Source of the DNA: Actinophytocola oryzae
GTDB lineage: Bacteria > Actinomycetota > Actinomycetes > Mycobacteriales > Pseudonocardiaceae
Direction of reading: 5' to 3'
NCBI RefSeq assembly: GCF_004364325.1
Contig: NZ_SOCP01000007.1
Location: forward strand, 124,001-188,000
Length of the DNA stretch: 64,000 nucleotides
Under the pieces are notes generated by a model. It was not told the origin of the DNA. It made no database searches and worked only from the letters and a program-made list of their open reading frames with translations. The position numbers and the translations under genes are program-made. Shown here piece after piece: positions 14,768 through 64,000 of this stretch (position 1 is its first letter; every line of letters starts with the position of its first letter).

Positions 14768-15958
14768 GTGTTCGACGTCGTCGTTGTCGGAGGCAGATGC
14801 GCCGGTGCACCCGTCGCCATGCTCGCCGCGAAGGCCGGACTTCGTGTACTTCTGCTCGATCGCGCCAGGTTTCCGAGCGACACCGTCTCGACGCACCTGA
14901 TCCACCAGCCGGGCGTCGCGCTGCTCGCGCGCTGGGGAGTCCTCGACGCCGTGGTGGCGACGGGGTGCCCGCCGATCGAGTCCGCCGGTTACCGCCTCGC
15001 GGGCACCACGTTGCGCGGCAGGTCCGAGGCGGTGGACGGCCAGGCGGCGGCGTACGCGCCGCGCCGGTACCTGCTGGACGAGATCCTCGCCGACGCGGCG
15101 GTCTCGGCGGGCGCCGAGTTCGTCGACCGCTCGACCGTCGTCGGTCTGCTGCGCGACGAGGACGGCGCCGTACGCGGTGTCCGTTACCGCCGCGGCGACG
15201 CGCTCGTGGAGGCGTCCGCCTCGCTGGTCGTCGGAGCGGACGGGATGCGGTCGACGGTGGCGCGCCTCGCGGGGGCGCCGACGGTCGTCGAGGATCCGAC
15301 GATGACCTGTGTCTACTACGCGTACTGGCGGGGACTGCCCGCCGAGTTCGCCCTGTACGAGGAGCCCGGCAGGTTCGTCGGCACCATTCCGACCAACGAC
15401 GGCCTCACCGTCGTGGCCGCGTACTTCCCGCAGGTGGACTTCCCGAAGGTGCGCAGGGACGCGCGTGCCGCGTACGTGACGAACATAGGCGACACGGTGC
15501 CCGGGCTGGCCGCGGTGCGCGTCGACGACGAGCGGTTCGACCGGCTGCACGGCTTCGGCGCGCAGCGGAACTTCTTCCGGCAGGCCGCGGGGCGAGGTTG
15601 GGTGCTCACCGGGGATGCCGCGCACCACAAGGACTCCATCACCGCCAGGGGCATCTCGGACGCCTTCGTCCAGGCGGAGCTGCTGGCCCGGCAGGTGCTC
15701 CCCGCGGTGACCGACCCCCGCGCACTGCGGGACTCCCTCGCCGCGTACGCGGAACTGCGGGACGACGCACTCGCCGAGTCCTACTACACCACGCTTTCGG
15801 TGGCACGGCTGGAGGTGCGGGACGACCGGGTGGAGTTGCTCCGCGGCATCAGCGGTGACCAGCGCATGGTCGACCAGTACTTCTCCGTGGTGTCCGGGGC
15901 CCGGTCGGTCGAGGACGTCTTCGCGCGACACGTGCCGATGCTGTCCCCACTCCACTGA
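14768..15958 (+). CDS. FAD-dependent monooxygenase/oxidoreductase
   Basis: A 396-residue protein from GTG 14768, with AGGTGG at 14759-14764. It has the three flavin motifs of the p-hydroxybenzoate-hydroxylase/geranylgeranyl-reductase fold: an N-terminal Rossmann VVVVGGRCAGAP, a mid-protein GADGMRSTVAR, and GDAAHHKDSITARGISDAF near 282. No signal peptide or membrane segment is seen. As the first gene of the PKS operon, next to the KAS III-like and A-ACP genes, it may oxidise the starter acid before or on the carrier, or act later on the polyketide. The sequence does not decide this. A halogenase is less likely: the WxWxIP motif of flavin halogenases is absent. Confidence 0.82.
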   Translation: MFDVVVVGGRCAGAPVAMLAAKAGLRVLLLDRARFPSDTVSTHLIHQPGVALLARWGVLDAVVATGCPPIESAGYRLAGTTLRGRSEAVDGQAAAYAPRRYLLDEILADAAVSAGAEFVDRSTVVGLLRDEDGAVRGVRYRRGDALVEASASLVVGADGMRSTVARLAGAPTVVEDPTMTCVYYAYWRGLPAEFALYEEPGRFVGTIPTNDGLTVVAAYFPQVDFPKVRRDARAAYVTNIGDTVPGLAAVRVDDERFDRLHGFGAQRNFFRQAAGRGWVLTGDAAHHKDSITARGISDAFVQAELLARQVLPAVTDPRALRDSLAAYAELRDDALAESYYTTLSVARLEVRDDRVELLRGISGDQRMVDQYFSVVSGARSVEDVFARHVPMLSPLH

Positions 15959-15986
15959 CGTCCCTCGCCGATCCTGGAGGAAACCC

Positions 15987-17045
15987 GTGCGGCTGGCCGA
16001 CATCTACCTCGACTCGATCGGCGTGCACCTGCCGACACCGGTCGAGGTCCGGGACGCGGTGGCCGACGGGCACTACGAGGCCGAGCTGATGGCCGAGACG
16101 GGCTTCACGCGCACGTATGTCGGCGCCGGGGTCTCGGCGCTGGACATGGCGGTGGCGGCGGGCAGACAGGCGATGGCGCGCGCCTCCGTCGACCGCGCCT
16201 CCGTCGGCTACCTCGTGCACGGCGGGGCGTACTACCAGGGCCCGCCAGGATGGTCGGCCACCGGTTATCTGATGCGCGGGATCGGCCTCGGGCAGGCGCC
16301 TTCCGTGCAGGTCGCCCAGGAGTGCAACGGGATGTTGACCGGTCTGGAGCTCGCGATCGGACAGCTCACCGGTGCCGCGGAGCGGGAAGCCGTGCTGGTG
16401 ACGTCGGCGGCGAACTACGCGACGCCCCTGGTCGACCGCTGGCACCAGGCAGGCCCGCAGAGTGTGCTCAGTGACGGCGCGGCCGCGATGGTCGTCACCA
16501 GGAAGCACGGCTTCGCCGAGGTCCTGTCGGTGAACTCGCGGACGATGCCGGAGGTCGAGGGTTGGGCCCGCGGCACCGCGACGCTCATGCCGCCCACGGC
16601 GACCGACGACTGGTCGCTCGACCTCGTGCGGCGCGCCGTGGACCACTCGCAGGCGACCGGTGTGCCCATGCAGGACTGGCTGGACGACCTCGCGGACCAC
16701 TGCCGCTCGCTGGCGTCGAGGTCGCTGGCCGACGCCAAGCTCGAGATCTCCGACATCCGGCGGCTGATCACCTTCCACACGGCGCGGTACGCCTACGAGG
16801 AGTCGATCGGTGACACGCTCGGTGTCCCGGTCGAACGGTCCAACTGGGAGGTCGGCCGCTCGGTCGGCCACATCGGCCCGTGCGACCACGTCGTCTCGCT
16901 GGAGTTGTTGCTCGGGGCGGGCGAACTCCGACCCGGTGACCACGTCCTGTTGGTGTCGTGGGGATCCGGCATGACCGCCACGACCGCCGTGCTGCGGATC
17001 CTCGAGCTGCCGTCGTGGACCGAGGGCACGGAGGTCCCGGCATGA
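15987..17045 (+). CDS. KAS III-like acyltransferase, probable starter transfer enzyme
   Basis: The GTG at 15987 with GGAGGAAA at 15977-15984 gives 352 residues, the normal size for FabH-like thiolase-fold enzymes. Cys113 in QECNG is the nucleophile and His264 in TFHTAR is the second catalytic residue. Where FabH has Asn in GNTSAAS, this protein reads GHIGPCD, with His295 and an acidic Asp300. Replacement of the Asn is known in KAS III relatives such as CerJ (Cys-His-Asp) that transfer acyl groups instead of making C-C bonds. It is followed at an ATGA overlap by an A-ACP didomain, and the first PKS lacks any loading AT or KSQ. I infer that it moves the adenylated starter from the A-ACP onto the PKS loading ACP. 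Priming a condensation with malonyl-ACP remains possible. Confidence 0.8.
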   Translation: MRLADIYLDSIGVHLPTPVEVRDAVADGHYEAELMAETGFTRTYVGAGVSALDMAVAAGRQAMARASVDRASVGYLVHGGAYYQGPPGWSATGYLMRGIGLGQAPSVQVAQECNGMLTGLELAIGQLTGAAEREAVLVTSAANYATPLVDRWHQAGPQSVLSDGAAAMVVTRKHGFAEVLSVNSRTMPEVEGWARGTATLMPPTATDDWSLDLVRRAVDHSQATGVPMQDWLDDLADHCRSLASRSLADAKLEISDIRRLITFHTARYAYEESIGDTLGVPVERSNWEVGRSVGHIGPCDHVVSLELLLGAGELRPGDHVLLVSWGSGMTATTAVLRILELPSWTEGTEVPA

Positions 17046-18807
17046 CACCGTCGTCACTGGCCGGCGCGGCGCTGACGCCGCACCCCGGTCGCCGCATCGA
17101 CGAGATCGTCGCGAGGCGTGCCGAGGAGCGACCGCACCTGACGGCGGTCCGGTGCGGCGACGAGACGGTGTCCTACCGGGAGCTGGTCGACCGTGCCGAC
17201 CGGATCGCGGCGACGCTGACGGCGGCGGGCATCGGCCCGTCGGACGTCGTGGCCGTACAGCTGCCCCGTGACATCGACATGGTCTGCGTGGTGCTCGGAG
17301 TGCTGCGGGCCGGTGCGATCTACACACTGATGCCGCTGGACTGGCCGGTGGACCGCCGCCGGGACGTCCTGGCACGAACCGGGAGCAGGCTGTGCGTGAC
17401 CCGGCCCGACGACCGGTTCGACGCGGCGACGCCCATGACGAGCCCCCGCCTGCTGCACGCCGCCCCGCTCGACGCCCTCCCCCGGGCGGACGGCCACGAG
17501 CTGGGCGATCTGCGGGACGCGTGCTGCGTGTTCTTCACCTCCGGCAGCACGGGACAGCCGAAGAGCGCGGTCGCCCCGCACCTGGGCGTCATCCGCGTCG
17601 TGTTCGACCCGGTCCTGCGGTTCGACCGGGAGACCGTGATGCTGCAGGCGCATTCCCCGGCCTGGGACACGTTCGCGCTGGAGCTGTGGGGGCCGCTGCT
17701 GCACGGCGGCGTCACCGTCCTGTCGGAGAGCACCTACTTCTCCCACGACGACCTCCGCGCCGCCGTGCGGCTCGGCGTGAACACGGTGTTCCTGACCCCC
17801 ACCGTCTTCGACGACGCGGTCACCGGGGAACCGGACTGCCTCGCGGGCCTGGACACCGTGGTGCTCGGCGGTGAGCGGGTCTCCCCGGCACACCTCAAGG
17901 CCTACCTCGACCGGTATCCCGGGGCCACGGTGTTCAACATCTACGGCCCGGTCGAGGCCACCATCTGCGTCACCGTCCACCACGTCACGCCGGACGACGA
18001 CTTCGGCCGGGACCTGCCCGTCGGGCGCCCGGTGCCTGCGACGAGCGTCCACGTCGTCGACGCGTCACTCGTGCCCGTCGCGTCGGGCGAGGTCGGTGAG
18101 ATCGTGGTGGCCGGCGACGGGATCGCCCTCGGCTACCTGGGAGACCCGGCCGAGACGGCCACCCGGTTCGCGGTGGCACCCCTCGGCGAGCACGGCGCGG
18201 ACGTCCGGGTCTACCGGACCGGCGACTACGGCCGGATCGACGCGCACGGGCGGTTGTGCTTCGAGGGGCGGCGCGACCGGCAGGTGAAGATCCTCGGCCT
18301 GCGGGTCGAACCACGCGAGGTGGAACTCGCCGCGATGGCGCTCGACGGGGTGACCTCGGCACTCGCCGTGCCTGTGCCGCCCGAGGCGCCGGACATGCTC
18401 GGACTGGTCTACACGGCGCCGGACGGCACCGGACCCGAGGTCGTCCGACAGGCCGTCGGAGCCGCGCTGCCCGGTCCGTTCGTGCCGAAGGTCATCCGAC
18501 GGGTCGACACGCTTCCCCGCAACGCCAACGGGAAGGCCGACCTCCCCGCGGTCGCCGCCCTGCTGTCCACTGTGGCGGAGCGGGCGCCGGTCCGCGTGAC
18601 CCCGCTCACGACGGTGCTCGCCGAGCTGACGAAGCTGACGGGGCGGGAGGCGACCGAGGACTCGGACGTGATCGACCTGGGGCTCACCTCGATCACCGCG
18701 CTCAAGCTCATCGGCAGGATCAACGCCGTCCACGGCGTCCGCGTGCCGATGCGGGTGGTGTTCCGCGGCAGGACCCCCGCCGCCGTCGCCGAGTGGATCG
18801 CCGGGAG

Positions 18808-18811
<4 letters not shown>
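17042..18811 (+). CDS. A-ACP didomain, starter-unit adenylation and carrier
   Basis: A 589-residue protein starting at ATG 17042 inside the KAS III-like stop. The adenylation domain has A3 SGSTGQPKS near 165, [18 protein letters not shown], an A8-like [20 protein letters not shown] and the A10 lysine in NANGK. The carrier domain carries Ser550 in DLGLTSI. My hand alignment gives a pocket near DTLFVGIICK. The conserved Asp favours an amino acid, but I recognise no exact substrate. There is no C domain and no downstream module on this chain. It most likely activates an amino or aryl acid and holds it for transfer, by the preceding KAS III-like protein, to the PKS loading ACP. The ATGA overlap with the PKS gene supports co-production in fixed ratio. 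Confidence 0.85.
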
Positions 18812-61062
<42,251 letters not shown>

Positions 61063-61119
61063 GAACGACCCCGACACGGGACATGGCACCGCTCGAACAA
61101 GCACGATGGAGGGCACCGC

Positions 61120-64000
61120 GTGGCTTCGTCGGAGAAGATCGCCGAGGCTCTGCGGGAGTCCCTGAAGGACGCGAACCGGCTGCGCGGGCTGAACCGCGAA
61201 CTGACCGCCCGGCACCGCGAACCCGTCGCGGTCGTGGGGATGGCCTGCCGGTTCCCGGGTGGGGTGTCCTCGCCGGAGGAGCTGTGGGCGCTGGTCGCCT
61301 CGGGCGGTGACGCGATCACGCCGTTCCCGTCGGACCGTGGTTGGCCGGACCTGTTCGACCCGGACCCCGGTCGCGCGGGCAGGAGCTGTGTCCGCGAAGG
61401 CGGGTTCCTGGCCGACGCCGCCGGTTTCGACGCGGAGTTCTTCGGGATCTCGCCCCGTGAGGCGGTGGCGATGGACCCGCAGCAGCGGGTCTTCCTGGAG
61501 GTCTGCTGGGAGGCGGTCGAACACGCCGGTCTGGCGCCCGGATCGCTCGCGGGCAGCAGGACCGGGGTGTTCGCGGGGGTCTCGACCCAGGGCTACGGCG
61601 GCTCGGCCGGTTCGTCGGAGGAGGCGGAAGGCTATGTGCTGACCGGAAACGCCGCCAGTGTGGTGTCGGGACGGGTCTCGTACGTGCTGGGGTTGGCCGG
61701 CCCGGCGGTGTCGGTGGACACGGCGTGTTCGTCGTCGCTCGTGTCCCTGCACCTCGCCGTGCAGGCACTGCGCAACGGCGACTGCGCGCTGGCGCTCGCC
61801 GGTGGTGTGACCGTGATGGCCACCCCGGGCGTGTTCGTGGGGTTCAGCCGGCAGCGCGGGCTCGCGGCGGACGGCCGCTGCAAGCCGTTCGCGGCCGCGG
61901 CGGACGGCATCGGTCTCGCCGAGGGTGCCGGCGTCGTGGTGCTGGCGCGCCTGTCCGACGCACGGCGCGACGGGCTTCCGATCCTCGCGGTGGTGCGGGG
62001 TTCCTCGGTGAACCAGGACGGGACGTCGAGCGGCCTGTCCGCGCCTAACGGCCCGGCACAGGAGCGGGTGATCCGGCAGGCACTCGCGAACGCCGGGCTC
62101 GGTCCGGCCGACGTGGACGCGGTCGAGGCGCACGGCACGGGCACCAGGTTGGGTGATCCCATCGAGGCGCGGGCGGTGTCCGCGACGTACGGGCAGGGCC
62201 GCGCGACACCGCTGTGGCTGGGATCGGTGAAGTCCAACATCGGCCACACGCAGGCGGCGGCCGGGGTGGCCGGTGTGATCAAGATGGTCATGGCGCTGCG
62301 GGAGAACGTGCTGCCACGGACGCTGCACGTGGACGAGCCGACGCCGCACGTCGACTGGTCGGCCGGCGCCGTGGAGCTGTTGACGTCGCCTCGGGCCTGG
62401 CCGGACAGGGACCGGCCGCGTCGGTTCGGCGTGTCCTCGTTCGGGGTCAGCGGCACCAACGCGCACGTCGTGTTCGAGGAGGCGCCGCGGGCGGTCGTCG
62501 CGCCGCGGCCGGACGTGCCGTCGTTGTGGGTGCTCTCGGGCCGGTCCGGCGAGGCGCTTCGTGCACAGGCCGGTCGCCTGAAGTCCTGGGTGGACTCCCG
62601 GCCTGACCTTAGTGCACAGGACGTGGGGCTGTCGCTCGCGACCACGCGAAGCCACTTCGGCCACCGCGCCGCGGTGGTCGGGGACCGGGACGCGTTGGTC
62701 ACCGGGTTGACGGATCTGTCGCGTGCGACCGTGGGCCGGGCCGCGGCCGACGCCGCCCGCCCGGTGTTCGTGTTCCCGGGCCAGGGGTCGCAGTGGGTGG
62801 GGATGGCGGCGGAGCTACTGGACGTCTACCCGGCCTTCGCCGCACGGATGGGCGAGTGCGCCGAGGCGCTCGAGCCCTACGTGGACTGGACGCTGCCGGA
62901 CGTGTTGCACGGTGAGCTGGACCGGGTCGAGGTGGTGCAGCCGGTCCTGTGGGCCGTGATGGTGTCGTTGGCCGGGCTGTGGCGGTCGTTCGGTGTCGAG
63001 CCTGCCGCGGTCGTCGGCCACAGCCAGGGGGAGATCGCCGCGGCGTGCGTGGCCGGTGCGCTGTCCCTCGAGGACGGTGCGCGTGTCGTCGCCCTGCGCA
63101 GCCGCGCGTTGCGGGACCTGTCGGGTGGCATGGTGTCGATCCCGTTGCCTGCCGGAGAAGTCCGGGACTGGCTTGGCGACGGTGTCTCGATCGCCGCGGT
63201 GAACGGTCCGGGATCCGTGGTGGCTTCGGGGGAGGTCGCCGCCGTGGTGGCACTGTCGGACCGGCTGCGGGCGGCGGGTGTCGATGCCAGGCGGCTCGCG
63301 GTCGACTACGCGGCACACTCGGCCCAGGTGGGCCCGGTCCGGGACGAGTTGTCGACGGCGTTGTCGGCGATACGGCCGCGGTCGAGCGAGGTTCCCTTCG
63401 TGTCCACGGTGACCGGCGCGGTGTTCGACACCGCCGGTCTCGACGCCCGCTACTGGTTCGACAACCTGCGGGAGCCGGTCCGGTTCGCGGACGCCACACG
63501 GGCGGTGCTCGCCGAGGGGCACCGGGTGCTGCTGGAGGTCGGTCCGCACCCCGTGCTGAGCCTCGGGATGCAACAGACCCTCGACGAGGCCGGTATCACC
63601 GCGACCCTGCTGGCCACCCTGCGCCGCGACGACGGCGGACGCCACAGGATGCTGACCGCACTGGGGCAGGCCTATGTCGCAGGCGTCATGCCGGACTGGG
63701 ACGCGGTGTTCGCCGGAGACGACGCCCGGCGGGTCCGGCTGCCCACCTACGCCTTCCAACACAGGCCCTACTGGCTCACCCCGCCGATGCCCTCCGCGCC
63801 CGGCCACCCGCTGCTGGACACCGCCGTCGACCTGGCCGACGACCAGGGAACCGTGCTGACCGGGCGGCTGTCCGCCGCGACGCACCCGTGGCTGGCCGGC
63901 CACACCGTGCTGGGTTCGGTGGTGGCACCCGGGACGTTGCTCGTCGAGCTGGCGTGGCAGGCAGGCGAGCGCGTCGGCTGCGCCCGGCTCGACGAGCTGG
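61120..64000 (+). CDS. Type I PKS D, partial: module 9 KS-AT-DH
   Basis: The frame is open from GTG 61120 to the window end, so only the first 960 residues are seen. The start is set by GGAGG at 61108-61112, 7 nt upstream, and by the docking helix ([19 protein letters not shown]) that follows. A 57-nt gap separates it from PKS C. KS9 has Cys203 in DTACSSS, plus HGTGT and SNIGHTQ. The AT has GHSQGE and YAAHS near 731 and so predicts methylmalonyl-CoA. A DH starts near 894, with His928 in [12 protein letters not shown], possible ER, ACP and any further modules or thioesterase lie beyond the window. Its N-terminal docking helix closely resembles that of PKS B. Confidence 0.93.
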   Translation, partial: MASSEKIAEALRESLKDANRLRGLNRELTARHREPVAVVGMACRFPGGVSSPEELWALVASGGDAITPFPSDRGWPDLFDPDPGRAGRSCVREGGFLADAAGFDAEFFGISPREAVAMDPQQRVFLEVCWEAVEHAGLAPGSLAGSRTGVFAGVSTQGYGGSAGSSEEAEGYVLTGNAASVVSGRVSYVLGLAGPAVSVDTACSSSLVSLHLAVQALRNGDCALALAGGVTVMATPGVFVGFSRQRGLAADGRCKPFAAAADGIGLAEGAGVVVLARLSDARRDGLPILAVVRGSSVNQDGTSSGLSAPNGPAQERVIRQALANAGLGPADVDAVEAHGTGTRLGDPIEARAVSATYGQGRATPLWLGSVKSNIGHTQAAAGVAGVIKMVMALRENVLPRTLHVDEPTPHVDWSAGAVELLTSPRAWPDRDRPRRFGVSSFGVSGTNAHVVFEEAPRAVVAPRPDVPSLWVLSGRSGEALRAQAGRLKSWVDSRPDLSAQDVGLSLATTRSHFGHRAAVVGDRDALVTGLTDLSRATVGRAAADAARPVFVFPGQGSQWVGMAAELLDVYPAFAARMGECAEALEPYVDWTLPDVLHGELDRVEVVQPVLWAVMVSLAGLWRSFGVEPAAVVGHSQGEIAAACVAGALSLEDGARVVALRSRALRDLSGGMVSIPLPAGEVRDWLGDGVSIAAVNGPGSVVASGEVAAVVALSDRLRAAGVDARRLAVDYAAHSAQVGPVRDELSTALSAIRPRSSEVPFVSTVTGAVFDTAGLDARYWFDNLREPVRFADATRAVLAEGHRVLLEVGPHPVLSLGMQQTLDEAGITATLLATLRRDDGGRHRMLTALGQAYVAGVMPDWDAVFAGDDARRVRLPTYAFQHRPYWLTPPMPSAPGHPLLDTAVDLADDQGTVLTGRLSAATHPWLAGHTVLGSVVAPGTLLVELAWQAGERVGCARLDEL

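Noticed and set aside
18256-18807. Upstream extension of PKS A into the A-ACP gene
   Set aside because: The added residues are an out-of-frame read of the A-ACP domain; the ATGA overlap at 18808 and KR start fit better.

Overview
The window is very GC-rich DNA with strongly G/C-ending codons, short gene overlaps and giant modular megasynthases. It is a secondary-metabolite locus from a filamentous actinomycete. A StrR-type regulator, an MbtH protein and a SARP relic are compatible with Pseudonocardiales (Amycolatopsis/Saccharothrix-like), but the sequence does not settle the genus. Both ends cut through genes, so the cluster extends past the window on each side.

Left block (1-12565, + strand): the 3' end of a luciferase-like flavin monooxygenase, an MFS exporter, and two NRPS genes joined by an ATGA overlap. 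NRPS-1 is C-A*-T-C-A(Ser, embedded FkbM methyltransferase)-T-TE; its first A domain (A*) has lost its catalytic motifs. NRPS-2 is A(Gly)-T-MT and has no condensation domain. The predicted building blocks are O-methylserine and N-methylated glycine. How they relate to the polyketide (capping, ester side chain or separate product) is not shown by the sequence.

Middle block (12566-14767): a regulatory node. It holds a collapsed AfsR/SARP pseudogene, a convergent strR-like to mbtH pair on the - strand, a possible coupled leader ORF, two sites matching the StrR operator (GTTCRACTG-N11-CAGTYGAAC) with one change per half, a second palindrome, and a good sigma-70-like promoter facing the polyketide operon.

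Right block (14768-64000, + strand): one apparent operon with mostly overlapping genes. It contains an FAD monooxygenase, a KAS III-like acyltransferase, a stand-alone A-ACP didomain, and four modular type I PKS genes (the fourth truncated). The first PKS starts with a KR-ACP and has no KSQ or AT. The starter is therefore probably an adenylated acid moved by the KAS III-like protein onto that ACP. Extension modules are: 1 malonyl DH-KR; 2 methylmalonyl DH-KR; 3 methylmalonyl KR; 4 malonyl DH-KR; 5 methylmalonyl DH-KR; 6 malonyl KR (A-type); 7 methylmalonyl DH-ER-KR; 8 methylmalonyl DH-KR; 9 methylmalonyl DH (runs off the end). Read collinearly this gives a methyl-branched chain with conjugated dienes from modules 1-2 and 4-5. 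I do not recognise the cluster as that of a named compound.
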